This document shows, in pieces, positions 23,869 to 32,308 of a DNA stretch of 36,060 nt. This DNA comes from Acidimicrobiaceae bacterium (GTDB lineage: Bacteria; Actinomycetota; Acidimicrobiia; Acidimicrobiales; Bog-793), in contig PLPK01000076.1 of NCBI GenBank assembly GCA_003159795.1, positions 83,331 to 119,390 of the forward strand. Direction: 5' to 3'. Positions within the stretch are counted from its first letter, which is position 1. Each line of letters starts with the position of its first letter. The translations under genes and the position numbers were made by a program. Under the pieces are notes generated by a model. It saw nothing but the letters and a program-made list of their open reading frames with translations, was not told the DNA's origin and searched no databases.

Positions 23869-23874
23869 AACCTA
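23869..23874 (-). promoter_or_regulatory. Possible -10 TAGGTT for modA
   Basis: TANNNT hexamer on the minus strand, overlapping the TAG stop of padR; the predicted start at about 23862 falls inside the palindrome. Confidence 0.4.
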
Positions 23875-24477
23875 GCCCGACCCACCCCACCACGGTGCCA
23901 CTCCGGGGCGGGCGGGCCCAGGGGACGTGGTCCCTGCGCCCCCGCCGGTCCCGGCGGCCTCGATCAGCTCGGCGAGGAAGCTCGCCAGGGCCTCGGCCGA
24001 GCGGAGCCGCCAGCGGCTGAGCGTCGCGTCGAACCCCTCGGCCTCGGCGAGCTTGCGTCGCAACCCGTCGAGCATCGGATCGAGCCGCGCCGCCTGGGCT
24101 TCGAGGAGCCCCCGGGGGTCCCGGCCGGCGCGGTCGATGAGCAGCAACTTCACCAGCAGCTCTGACCGGGCGTCGCGCACGTGCGCCACCACCTCGGCGA
24201 GCCAGTAATCGAGCGCCACCCGCCCCTCCGGCGTCGCCTCGACCAGGCGTCGCTCGGGACCGCGCTCGCCGGGGACCGAGCCAACCTCGCGCACAAGTCC
24301 CGCGGCCTCGAGCGAGGCGAGCGCCCGGTAGACGAGCGGGCGCGGGATGGTCCAGATCGTGCCGATCACGCCATTCGGCGCGAAGGCCCGGCCGAGCGCG
24401 AAACCGTGGGTCTGGTTCTCGGCGACGAGCCCGAGCACTGCCCACTCGCCGAGCGAGCGATCCTTCGATGTCGTCAC
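23872..24477 (-). CDS. PadR-family transcriptional regulator
   Basis: A protein of about 201 aa with an N-terminal winged helix (GEWAVLGLVAENQTHGFALGRAF, then YRALASLEAAGLV and the wing ERGPERRLVEATPEG) and a C-terminal helical dimerisation region rich in Leu/Arg/Glu, the PadR plus Vir_act_alpha_C layout. The last 25 residues are Gly/Pro-rich and probably disordered. Start: GTG 24477 is preferred because TAGGGT lies 7 nt before it (leaderless-type); the ORF track uses GTG 24486, which would overlap that hexamer. It lies between mop and modA on the same strand, with a palindrome 5 nt past its stop. A role as repressor of modA-modBC, possibly in place of ModE, is inferred from position. Confidence 0.78.
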   Translation of the reverse strand: MTTSKDRSLGEWAVLGLVAENQTHGFALGRAFAPNGVIGTIWTIPRPLVYRALASLEAAGLVREVGSVPGERGPERRLVEATPEGRVALDYWLAEVVAHVRDARSELLVKLLLIDRAGRDPRGLLEAQAARLDPMLDGLRRKLAEAEGFDATLSRWRLRSAEALASFLAELIEAAGTGGGAGTTSPGPARPGVAPWWGGSG

Positions 24478-24484
24478 CGGGGCC

Positions 24485-24490
24485 ACCCTA
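24485..24490 (-). promoter_or_regulatory. Leaderless-type -10 TAGGGT for padR
   Basis: TAGGGT, then GGCCCCG (7 nt), then GTG at 24477 on the minus strand. Confidence 0.35.
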
Positions 24491-24535
24491 CGTGCATCGC
24501 ACGCGATCGGGACACTGCCAGGCGAGGCCGCCTGT

Positions 24536-24745
24536 CTAGTCCTTGGCGACCATGACGGCGGTGGACTTGATCACCGCCGAGACCGAGTCACCGACGGCGA
24601 GACCGAGAGACCCGACGGAGTCCCTCGTGATCACGGCGACGACCTCCTCGCCACCGGCGAGCCGGATCGTGACCACGGACATGACCGCCCCCGGCTCTAT
24701 CGAGATGACCGTCCCGGGCAGCTGATTGCGAGCGCTGATCCTCAT
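24536..24745 (-). CDS. mop: Molbindin-type molybdate-binding protein (single Mop/TOBE domain)
   Basis: A 69-aa protein that is one complete Mop domain: MRISARNQLPGTV, then VMSVVTIRLAGGEEVVAVITRDSVGSLGLAVGD and KSTAVMVAKD. Such free-standing domains assemble into hexamers that bind molybdate or tungstate in the cytoplasm and buffer it. The ATG at 24745 is preceded by TACTGT and six bases, a leaderless arrangement. It is the first gene of the minus-strand mop-padR-modA-modBC set; the gap to padR is about 58 nt. Confidence 0.9.
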   Translation of the reverse strand: MRISARNQLPGTVISIEPGAVMSVVTIRLAGGEEVVAVITRDSVGSLGLAVGDSVSAVIKSTAVMVAKD

Positions 24746-24751
24746 GTCCGG

Positions 24752-24757
24752 ACAGTA
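24752..24757 (-). promoter_or_regulatory. Leaderless-type -10 TACTGT for mop
   Basis: TACTGT, CCGGAC, then ATG on the minus strand; six-base spacing. Confidence 0.5.
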
Positions 24758-24833
24758 TCGTCCCTGGTCACCTGGTTGCCGCGGGTGGAATGGCCGATCG
24801 CGGGACCTCTTGTAACTGGTCGGGGGGGGAACC

Positions 24834-24839
24834 TACGCT
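24834..24839 (+). promoter_or_regulatory. Possible -10 TACGCT for fhs
   Basis: TACGCT followed by a leader of about 43-49 nt that carries AAAGGAGAGG ahead of the ATG at 24889. Confidence 0.4.
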
Positions 24840-24888
24840 CCCTGGGCCGTTCGCGGCCGAACCGCCCGTGCAAAAGGAGAGGCCCACG

Positions 24889-26580
24889 ATGCTGAGTGCC
24901 CTGGAGATCGCCCGTCAAGCCGACCTGAAGCCGATCGAGGAGATCGCGGCCCAGATGGGGATCGGCCAGCACCTGCTCGAGCACTACGGCCAGAGCGTCG
25001 CCAAGATCAAGCTCGACGCCATCGACGAGCTCGCCGACAGGCCCCGTGCCCGTTACATCGTCGTCTCGGCGGTCAGCCCGACGCCCTTCGGCGAGGGCAA
25101 GACGACGATGACCCTCGGGCTCGGCCAGGCGATGCGGCTCATCGGCAAGCGGGCGACCGTCGCGATCCGCCAGGGCTCGATGGGACCGACGTTCGGCATC
25201 AAGGGGGCGGCCGCCGGCGGCGGCTACAGCCAGGCCGTGCCGTTCGAGACGCTGGCCCTCAGCCTCACCGGGGACATGCACGCCGTGACCGCCGCCCACA
25301 ACATGCTCGCCGCGATCCTCGACAACCACATCTACCAGGGAAATTTGCTCGGCATCGACGTCCACGACATCACCTGGCGACGCGTCCTCGACGTCGACGA
25401 CCGCGCGCTGCGCAACGTCATCACCGGCCTCGGGAGCCGGCTCGACGGGATCCCGCGCCAGACCGGGTTCGACATCACCGCCGCCTCGGAGGCGATGGCG
25501 GTCCTGGCACTTTCGAGCTCGCTGATCGACATGCGGGCGAGGCTCGGCCGGATCATCGTCGGCTACACGAGGGCCGGCGAGCCGATCACCGCCGAGCAGC
25601 TGCGGGGGGCGGGCGCAATGACGGTCATCATGCGCGACGCCCTGAAGCCGAACCTTTTGCAGACCCTCGAAAACACCCCGGTGCTGGTGCACGCCGGGCC
25701 GTTCGGCAACATCGCCCACGGGGCCTCGTCGATCGTCGCCGACCTGATCGGCATCCACTGCGGCGACTACCTCGTCACCGAGGCCGGCTTCGGCGCCGAC
25801 ATGGGGGCGGAGCGCTTCTTCAACATCAAGTGCCGGACCTCGGGGCTCGAACCCGACGCAGGGGTCGTCGTCACCACCGTGCGGGCCTTGAAGGTGCAGT
25901 CCGGACGTCACCGCGTCGTCGCCGGGCGGCCGCTGCCTGAGTCGCTGACCACCGAGAACGTCGACGACGTCCAGGCGGGGGCACCCAACCTCGCCAAGCA
26001 GGTCGAGAACATCCGCTGCCACGGCGTCACCCCGGTGGTCGCGATCAACGGCCAGCCGGGCGACTTCCCCTCCGAGCACGAGGCGATCCGCGAGATCGCG
26101 GCCTCCCTCGGCGTACGGGTCGCGCTCTGCCAGCCCTACACCGAGGGTGGGAAGGGCGTCGTCGAGCTCGCCGAGGCGGTCGCCGAGGCGGCCGAGGAGC
26201 CGAGCCGGTTCCAGCTCCTCTACCCGACGGAGATGCCGCTGCGGGAGAAGATAGAGACGATCGCCGAGCGGATCTACGGCGCCGACGGGGTCGACTACTC
26301 CCCCACCGCCCAACGGCAACTCGCGCGTTACGAGGCGAACGGGCTGGGGAACCTGCCGATCTGCGTCGCCAAGACCCAGTACTCGCTGTCAGCGGATCCC
26401 ACCCTCTACGGCGCGCCGACCGGCTGGAGCCTTCACGTGCGCGAGGTGCGGGCCTCGGTCGGGGCGGGGTTCATCTACCCGATCTGCGGCGACATGTCGA
26501 CGATGCCAGGGCTCAGCTCGACGCCCTCGGCCTACGAGATCGACATCAACGACGAGGGCGAGATCGTCGGCCTCTCCTGA
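24889..26580 (+). CDS. fhs: Formate-tetrahydrofolate ligase
   Basis: A 563-aa cytosolic enzyme that uses ATP to join formate to tetrahydrofolate, giving 10-formyl-tetrahydrofolate. It opens with EIARQADLKPIEEIA, carries the ATP loop PTPFGEGKTTMTLGLGQ (about 64-80), KGAAAGGGYSQ, DIHLTGD-like LTGDMHAV, and ends with GEIVGLS as usual. Length matches the family (about 556-560). ATG 24889 has AGGAGAGG 6 nt upstream; the ORF track start at 24790 precedes the likely promoter. It stands alone, divergent from the mop operon. In purine-degrading bacteria one-carbon units released as formate are captured by this enzyme; here that link is contextual, since the gene is also common for biosynthesis. Confidence 0.97.
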   Translation: MLSALEIARQADLKPIEEIAAQMGIGQHLLEHYGQSVAKIKLDAIDELADRPRARYIVVSAVSPTPFGEGKTTMTLGLGQAMRLIGKRATVAIRQGSMGPTFGIKGAAAGGGYSQAVPFETLALSLTGDMHAVTAAHNMLAAILDNHIYQGNLLGIDVHDITWRRVLDVDDRALRNVITGLGSRLDGIPRQTGFDITAASEAMAVLALSSSLIDMRARLGRIIVGYTRAGEPITAEQLRGAGAMTVIMRDALKPNLLQTLENTPVLVHAGPFGNIAHGASSIVADLIGIHCGDYLVTEAGFGADMGAERFFNIKCRTSGLEPDAGVVVTTVRALKVQSGRHRVVAGRPLPESLTTENVDDVQAGAPNLAKQVENIRCHGVTPVVAINGQPGDFPSEHEAIREIAASLGVRVALCQPYTEGGKGVVELAEAVAEAAEEPSRFQLLYPTEMPLREKIETIAERIYGADGVDYSPTAQRQLARYEANGLGNLPICVAKTQYSLSADPTLYGAPTGWSLHVREVRASVGAGFIYPICGDMSTMPGLSSTPSAYEIDINDEGEIVGLS

Positions 26581-26931
26581 CGGCCGGACGGCCATCTCGG
26601 CGGAGGCCCGGCGCGAGCCAGGGCTTCATCGACAGCGGTCGTGACCTGGCCGTCCGCGTCGAGGTGATCGCCGATCACATCCCGGCTTGGTGGTCACGAT
26701 CCGGGACCTGCCAGGCGCGGCGCCGACCCGCTCGGCTGGGCGGGTAGCGGCCCCGGCGGCGAGCTGGGGCTTGCCGGCCCGACCGCGTAGACGAGCCCGG
26801 GTGTACTTGGCTGCCGGAGACTCGCCCATGACGCGCCGACGGCGCGCGAGACGCCGCCGGACCGCCTTGCCCCACAGAACGGAGCTGCTTCGCGTCAGGG
26901 GCGCGCCGACTTTGCCGGCGGCCCGCGTTGC
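26581..26931. other. Convergent intergenic region, nothing supported
   Basis: Between the fhs stop and the secreted-protein stop. The only ORFs are Arg/Ala/Gly-rich shadows (for example 83 aa plus, 67 aa minus) with no start signal or family match. No clear terminator stem with U tract was found. Confidence 0.5.
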
Positions 26932-27621
26932 TCAGTAGCAGTCGATGCCGAGCCCCATGTGCCTGCCGGCAGTGGTGGCTGTCGCGTCGGCGGTCGCGTG
27001 AAGCGATGACGAAGAGGTGAGCGACGCGTCCCAGACGTTGATAATCGCTTCTGTCCAGATCCGGAGCCACGCGTCGTAGGCGGCGGGGTGCGCTGCCGTA
27101 TTGACCTTCACCATTTCGTCGATGAAAAGTGACTGGATCTCGTTCTTGTAGTACTGCAATGCGTCGATGACCGGTTCGTGTTCGTATCCCTCGATCCGCG
27201 CGAGGTATTTCGCGCAGTAGCCGTTCGCTGTACGGTCGAAGGCCGCTGGGCTCGCGGTCACACCTGTCCACATACTCGTGACGGTCACCCGGGTCGCGGT
27301 GCGGAGACCATGGGCAATCGATCCGCTCACCGAGACCTTGTAGCCCCTCGTCAGCCACTGGATCTGGGTGCCCACGGTCCACTGCCAGAGGTCGATCTCA
27401 ATGACGGCGTCGGGAGCGATCGCGATCCCCAACCGGCTCCGGCCGACGTCCAGGACGATGGTCCGCCCGGCAACGTTCACCGAGCCGATGGTGCCGGCCG
27501 TCGAGAAATAGCCGTGCGGGGCGCGCGGACCCGTGGCCGCAGAGATCGGACCGGCGGCAGGAACGAGAACCACGCACAGCGCCGCGACCAGCACGAACGC
27601 CGCTCTCTTCGCGATCGACAT
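26932..27621 (-). CDS. Secreted protein of unknown function
   Basis: A 229-aa protein with a clear signal peptide (SIAKRAAFVLVAALCVVLVPAAGPISA, cut near residue 28). The mature part has a beta-rich segment of about 70 residues (GTIGSVNVAGRTIVLDVGRS and following) that resembles small OB-like domains of the DUF5666 kind, then a mainly helical half with several Trp/Tyr and two cysteines (ANGYCAKYL and the terminal IDCY) that could form a disulfide. ATG 27621 has AAAGGGG 6 nt upstream; the longer ORF start adds a basic stretch and is less likely. A TATCCT hexamer at 27672-27677 may be its -10. No partner gene is apparent, and I do not recognise the family. Confidence 0.65.
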   Translation of the reverse strand: MSIAKRAAFVLVAALCVVLVPAAGPISAATGPRAPHGYFSTAGTIGSVNVAGRTIVLDVGRSRLGIAIAPDAVIEIDLWQWTVGTQIQWLTRGYKVSVSGSIAHGLRTATRVTVTSMWTGVTASPAAFDRTANGYCAKYLARIEGYEHEPVIDALQYYKNEIQSLFIDEMVKVNTAAHPAAYDAWLRIWTEAIINVWDASLTSSSSLHATADATATTAGRHMGLGIDCY

Positions 27622-27671
27622 CGCCGACCCCTTTCTCGGTCTCCGGCGGGGACCCACCGCTTCCTGACGGG

Positions 27672-27677
27672 AGGATA
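27672..27677 (-). promoter_or_regulatory. Possible -10 TATCCT for the secreted protein gene
   Basis: TANNNT hexamer on the minus strand, about 50 nt ahead of the ATG at 27621, with a Shine-Dalgarno site between. Confidence 0.25.
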
Positions 27678-27915
27678 CTCAGCCGGGGTCGGGCATTCCC
27701 GAATGCAACACGGGAAGGGAACCGCCGGCTCCCACGTGGCGCCGCGGCAGGTAATGAGCAACGAGACAACGAGCCTGTGCCTTTTCGGGCCGTCCTTTGG
27801 CTCCTCGCTCTGGCAGGCTTGCGCCCATGAGCTGGCGAGCTCCGCGCGACTCACCCGAACGATGGTTGCTCATCAGGAGCGGGCTCCAGCATGAGCTCGA
27901 CCCCCGCCCCCGGAG

Positions 27916-30396
27916 ATGAGCCCAGCCGCGACACCGGATGCGCCGACCGCGATCGCCCCGGCAGGCCATCGCCGGCGGGCCCGAGAGGTCGCCCAGCAGA
28001 GCCGTGACCTTCTCCGCTCACCGGCCACGCGGCTATTCGGGTTCGAGCTCGAGAGCGGCCGACTCCGTCCCGGGGGCCTTTCGGCCCCCGCCCGGTGGCT
28101 GACACTCCTCGGGCTTGCCACCCTTGGGTTTCTCTGCCTCGCCGTCCTCGTCCCGGGGGTCGCCATCGTCGGTCCGGCGAGCCTCGTCCGGGCGATCGGC
28201 CTCGAGCTCGTGGTCCGCACCGGAACCGTGGGCGCGACCATTCTCGTGCTCGGGATTGGTTGGGAGCTCCTCGTGTACGGCGCCTCGCGGGCGGCTCCGT
28301 CCATCCGCGTGGCTGTCGGCGTTCTCTTCCTCTTCTCGAACGGCCTGCTGGTCGCCAACCTGGCGGTCACCCCGTCCGTCGGCTGGGCGGTCATCCTGCT
28401 AAGCGACGTCGCCAAGACCTGTCTCGTCGTCGTGGCGGTCGTCCTCATACTCGGTGCGTTTGTGCGCGAGGGACCGACCGGTCGACGGCTGAACGCCGCG
28501 TCGCTCCTCCGCCTGGCACCGTGCGTCCTCACCGCGGTCATGTCGGGCTCGCTGCTCGTCCTCGACTGCACCGGACGGGGAGCGGCCGGGGTTCGCGGTG
28601 ACCTCGCGGCGGGCGCCGTCCAGTCCTTCGCCACGATCATCTTGTTGTTCGCGCCGCTGCTCTACCTGTCAGGGATGGCGGTGCTCTCTCTCAGCTACAC
28701 GATCGGCACCGCGACGACCGAAACTTTCGGTCACGTGCGACGCGGCCTGTTCGGCGCGGTGCTCGCCGCGCTTTTCCTCGCGGAAGCCTGGTTCTACGGC
28801 TGGCGGGACCGGCGCGACCTCTGGCCCGCACCACGCGGCTGGGTCATCCTCCTGCACGTGGTTCCGGTGGCCGCGGGCTTCGCAGCACTCGCCTTCATCG
28901 GCCGGCGGATCCTCGCCAAGCGGAGCGAACCCGTCCACGGCACCGCCAGCATGGCGGTGGCGCTCCTCGTCGCAGTGCCGAGCATCGTCGGCGGCCTGTA
29001 TTTCGCGCTCTACAGCATCTCGACGCTCGGCTTCTTCCACGTCCCCACCGCCGTCAGGAACGGCCTCGCCGGCTCGCAGGCGGCCGTCGTCTCCGTCTTC
29101 GTCTCGACCGGGCCGAGATGTGTGCTCTTCGCCGTCACGACGACGGTCGCGCTCGTTGTCGCACGCGACGGCTCGATCAGCATCCGACACCGGGAATCCG
29201 CGCTCTGTCTCGCCTTCATGTCCTTCTGGGTCTTTTGGACGCTCTTCGTCGATTGGCTGCCGGGCACCGACACGGCGGACACGAGCCTGCTCTCGCTCAC
29301 CGTGGTCGGGACGGCCGCGGCGTGGGTGGCCGTGAAGTGGCGCGAACTCACGGAGCGCGATCTCGCCCGCACCGTCGGGCTCCTGGTCGTCGTCTGGCTG
29401 CTCGATGCCGACGCGGGGTTGCTGCGGTCGCTGGCGCATCTCGCGACGACGGAGAGCAGGTTCGTGCTCGTCGGCGGCGTGCTACTCGTCCTGGCGGGCA
29501 AGTCCCAGTTCACAGCCAACACGAGCCGGCGGCTGCCGCGGGACTCGCGGGCGACGATGTGGATCGGCTACCTCGTCCTCTCTCTGAGCGTCGCCTGGTG
29601 GGATCGCAACGTGGGCGGTTTCGCCCAGCTCACCGCGCACAACGCCGAACTGAGCGTGTTCGGGTTCATCGCTCTCCCGTATGCGGCCTGGCTCGTGATC
29701 TCCGAACGTTTCGAGACGCCCTTGTTCGCGCGGTCCGGGGCCATCGGGGTGCCGGGTACCGGTTCCCCCGAGACGGCGGGTGAACCGTCACCGGCGGAGG
29801 CCGGATCCCATCGCGCACCTGCGCTCGAACCCGGTGGGACACGTCCCATCAGGAAAACCGTTTCTGTCGCGGTGGCGGTCGCCCTGGTGCTTCTCGGCAC
29901 AGCCTGGGGCGCCTACGCCATCGACACCGCCGCGATGCGCGACTCAGTCCCGCTCTCACGGGGCGTCGCGGTCGAGGTCGCCCCGCACTGGAAGGTGGCG
30001 ATCCGATCGAGCACTCTGTTCGAGGCCACCCGCACTGCCCCGGCGGCGACCTTCTCCGTGTTGCTCGAATTCACAACCGCCACCCGTCCCAGTTCCCCTC
30101 TCGCCACGTACCTGAGGGAGCAGACGTTCCTGGCCGACGTCCGCCGGGGCGCGGTGACCACTTTCCAGCTCCCCGTGAACGGGAATTTCAGCGAGGTCAG
30201 CCTCGGTCACTTCAGCGCGCTCTACTCGGGCAATCCAGTGTTCGGGGAGATCTTCAGCCTGTTGAACCCGGCGACCGGCTCGTTGGCAATCGGCGTCGCG
30301 TTTGCCGACAGTCACGCCGACTACCACGAGGTTGGCAGCCAGATCGCATCAATGGAGGAGTCGCTCGACACGCCGCGGCCGCGGCCTCTGTGGTGA
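27916..30396 (+). CDS. Large polytopic membrane protein with C-terminal extracytoplasmic domain
   Basis: An 826-aa protein with about 15-17 hydrophobic helices from residue 60 to about 680, then a disordered Pro/Glu/Gly-rich link, one further helix (TVSVAVAVALVLLGTAWGAY) and a terminal soluble domain of about 155 residues that begins VAVEVAPHWKVAIRSS and looks like a small alpha/beta domain. The N-terminal 50 residues are Ala/Arg-rich and likely cytoplasmic. No transporter, protease or glycosyltransferase motif is recognised. The start at ATG 27916 has only CGGAG directly next to it, so the true start is uncertain. Its stop (TGA) abuts the stop of the convergent fic gene with no gap (TGATCA). 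Confidence 0.7.
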   Translation: MSPAATPDAPTAIAPAGHRRRAREVAQQSRDLLRSPATRLFGFELESGRLRPGGLSAPARWLTLLGLATLGFLCLAVLVPGVAIVGPASLVRAIGLELVVRTGTVGATILVLGIGWELLVYGASRAAPSIRVAVGVLFLFSNGLLVANLAVTPSVGWAVILLSDVAKTCLVVVAVVLILGAFVREGPTGRRLNAASLLRLAPCVLTAVMSGSLLVLDCTGRGAAGVRGDLAAGAVQSFATIILLFAPLLYLSGMAVLSLSYTIGTATTETFGHVRRGLFGAVLAALFLAEAWFYGWRDRRDLWPAPRGWVILLHVVPVAAGFAALAFIGRRILAKRSEPVHGTASMAVALLVAVPSIVGGLYFALYSISTLGFFHVPTAVRNGLAGSQAAVVSVFVSTGPRCVLFAVTTTVALVVARDGSISIRHRESALCLAFMSFWVFWTLFVDWLPGTDTADTSLLSLTVVGTAAAWVAVKWRELTERDLARTVGLLVVVWLLDADAGLLRSLAHLATTESRFVLVGGVLLVLAGKSQFTANTSRRLPRDSRATMWIGYLVLSLSVAWWDRNVGGFAQLTAHNAELSVFGFIALPYAAWLVISERFETPLFARSGAIGVPGTGSPETAGEPSPAEAGSHRAPALEPGGTRPIRKTVSVAVAVALVLLGTAWGAYAIDTAAMRDSVPLSRGVAVEVAPHWKVAIRSSTLFEATRTAPAATFSVLLEFTTATRPSSPLATYLREQTFLADVRRGAVTTFQLPVNGNFSEVSLGHFSALYSGNPVFGEIFSLLNPATGSLAIGVAFADSHADYHEVGSQIASMEESLDTPRPRPLW

Positions 30397-31719
30397 TCAG
30401 AGAGGCCCGCGCGATGTGCCCCGTGCCGCTTTCCGGCACAGGAGCACCCTTTGGCGTCGATCCAGCGGTAACCGGTCACCGGTCCTGGTCTCGCCCTCAG
30501 GACTGGCGAGTTGACGCTCCAGGGAGGTAAAGACCGTGATGATCTCCGGTGCCTCGTACGCCCGATTTCGCCGACCAATGTTGACCTGCCTCAGGATGCC
30601 TGCCCCGACGAGGCGCTGGATCGCGTCGTTCGCAGGGTTGAACGTGCGACTGATCAACCTCGCTGCACCGTCAACGGTGAGGACCGGGGCTCCGGGAAGG
30701 ATGCGCAGAATCCGGTCGGTCGCCGAATTCGCCCGAACGGACCCAAGGCGCTCTCGCCAGGAAGCCTCGATCTCTGCCGCTCGGGCCTCAAACGCCGTGG
30801 CGTCCTGCACGGAACGAGTGCAGGCTCCCGCGAAGCGGCCAACCCAGATGTTGAGTCCTTCCAGTGCTCGCTGCGAGGTTGCCGAGCCGGCGTAACGGAA
30901 GGCGGTGAGTCCGTCGACGTAGCTGCGTGCCAGCGTGGCGAGCACCAGCGAGACCGGCGGGAGCACCCGTTCGGCGATTCCTCGACGGCGGAGCACCATG
31001 TGGATGAGGGCACGGCCCGTGCGCCCGTTGCCGTCCACGAAGGGGTGGATCGTCTCGAACTGCGCGTGGGCGATGGCAGCCTGTGCGACCGCGGGGAGGT
31101 CGTCCGTGTTGCAGAACTCGCACAGGTCGGCGATGAGGTCCGACACGAACTCGTGGGGTGGAGGGACGAAATCCGCTGAGCACGGGTTGTAGTCGCTTCC
31201 ACCGATCCAGTTCTGCTCTTCCCGGAAGTGTCCGCCGTAGTCCTCCAGACGGGTTCCTCGAAGCAGGCGACGGTGCAGCTCCAGGAGGAGGTCTGAGGTA
31301 ATGGGGTCACCAGCGCCGATGCTCTGGATGGCGTGGACCATGGCATCGATGTTGTTGAGGACCTCGTGGGCGGTGACGTCCGACGGCGTCTCAGAGAGCG
31401 TCCGGACAACCTCGGCGTGCAGGAGACGTCTCGCTCCGATGACGAGCCCCTCGATCCGGGAGGAAGCAACGGCCTCCGCGCGCAGCAGGATGCGAGCAAG
31501 CGCTTCGGTATCGACGAGTACGCTCGCCTCTGCGTTCAACCGGGTGATCGCCGTCTCGGCGTCAGCGACGTCGGCAGCGACCTCACCGTCCAGCATGACG
31601 CGGCGTCCGACAAGAGGATCGGGGACGTAGGCTTCGTACTCACACGGTCGAGTGTCCTTCCGGGGCAGCCCGCTCCCACCAAGGGTGCTGCTCCAGCGAC
31701 GATTCATAACCTTTGACAT
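30397..31719 (-). CDS. Fic family protein with inhibitory helix and C-terminal winged helix
   Basis: A 440-aa Fic protein, expected to transfer AMP (or another nucleotide group) to a target protein. Order: N-terminal Fic_N region, the inhibitory motif SSRIEG (86-91; S/T-x-x-x-E-G/N type), the catalytic loop HPFVDGNGRTGR (225-236) with all active residues, then a winged-helix region about 330-410 (TDRILRILPG, LISRTFNPANDAIQRLVGAGIL), a common layout of self-inhibited, self-regulated Fic proteins. The Arg-rich last 30 residues look like a tail read past the usual end. ATG 31719 has AAGGAG 5-6 nt upstream. No separate antitoxin gene adjoins it. An inverted repeat lies upstream. Confidence 0.92.
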   Translation of the reverse strand: MSKVMNRRWSSTLGGSGLPRKDTRPCEYEAYVPDPLVGRRVMLDGEVAADVADAETAITRLNAEASVLVDTEALARILLRAEAVASSRIEGLVIGARRLLHAEVVRTLSETPSDVTAHEVLNNIDAMVHAIQSIGAGDPITSDLLLELHRRLLRGTRLEDYGGHFREEQNWIGGSDYNPCSADFVPPPHEFVSDLIADLCEFCNTDDLPAVAQAAIAHAQFETIHPFVDGNGRTGRALIHMVLRRRGIAERVLPPVSLVLATLARSYVDGLTAFRYAGSATSQRALEGLNIWVGRFAGACTRSVQDATAFEARAAEIEASWRERLGSVRANSATDRILRILPGAPVLTVDGAARLISRTFNPANDAIQRLVGAGILRQVNIGRRNRAYEAPEIITVFTSLERQLASPEGETRTGDRLPLDRRQRVLLCRKAARGTSRGPL

Positions 31720-31740
31720 GGATTCTCCTTATCTCAGGTT

Positions 31741-31746
31741 AGTCTA
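31741..31746 (-). promoter_or_regulatory. Possible -10 TAGACT for fic
   Basis: TAGACT on the minus strand, 22 nt ahead of the ATG, flanked by AACCT/AGGTT elements. Confidence 0.35.
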
Positions 31747-31747
31747 C

Positions 31748-31780
31748 AACCTCAAATAAGGACTGCAGGTACTTGAGGTT
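31748..31780. repeat. Inverted repeat upstream of fic, operator candidate
   Basis: AACCTCAA (31748-31755) and TTGAGGTT (31773-31780) are exact reverse complements with a 17-bp spacer. A third AGGTT copy at 31736-31740 forms a tighter repeat with the first arm across the -10 candidate. Placement directly upstream of and over the fic promoter fits autoregulation by the Fic winged-helix domain; this is inference. Confidence 0.5.
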
Positions 31781-32308
31781 GCGGCGCCACCCTGCGCAGC
31801 ACTCGCCGAGGAGGCTTGCAACCGCTGCTGCAGCGTTGCCTTAGGCACCAGGACGCGAGGTCCGATGCCGATGCTCGGGATGTCGCCACGACGCACGGAC
31901 GCGTTGGCGAAGGCTCGGAAGAGACTTCACTCGTGGCAGGTGCTGATGCGTCGCACAGGGCGGTCGCGGACCGCCGATCCACAGTTGGACGACCTGCCTG
32001 ACGGCCATCGGAACACGCCCCTTTGACGAACCGCCCGCGGTCGCCGGGCAGGGGGGTCGAAGTTCCACCCGCCTCGCCCGCGCGCGGTGTCCACCAGGCC
32101 CTCCCCAGTCCCGGCAGGTGGGCCGTGGCCGTGCCGCGTGCCCCGAGCTCGTCGGGCGCGTCGCCGCCGCACTTTCCTCATCGGAGGGGGGCAAGACACT
32201 TCAACACGAAGCGCATGCCGCCCCCAATTCAGCGCAGGACAGGCCGGCACCACCGATCGACAACACCTTTGGCTACGGTCTCGCGCCGGCATCGGCTCGG
32301 TCAGGTCA
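31781..32308. other. Intergenic region without a supported gene
   Basis: Between the fic upstream repeat and the DUF6398-like gene stop. ORFs of 60-238 aa exist in several frames but are Arg/Pro/Ala-rich and inconsistent, and the long plus-strand one is antisense to the next gene. A 53-codon plus-strand frame at 31865-32026 was read but shows no family signal. No terminator was identified. Confidence 0.45.

Noticed and set aside
24742-26319. 525-aa minus-strand ORF opposite fhs
   Set aside because: Antisense to the highly conserved fhs gene; composition unnatural.
27810-27830. TGGCAGGCTTGC resembling a sigma-54 -24/-12 promoter
   Set aside because: Spacing between the GG and GC elements is too short, and this kind of organism is not expected to use sigma-54.
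31865-32026. 53-codon plus-strand frame in the fic/DUF6398 gap
   Set aside because: Basic, no recognisable family, weak start signal; not separable from chance in GC-rich DNA.
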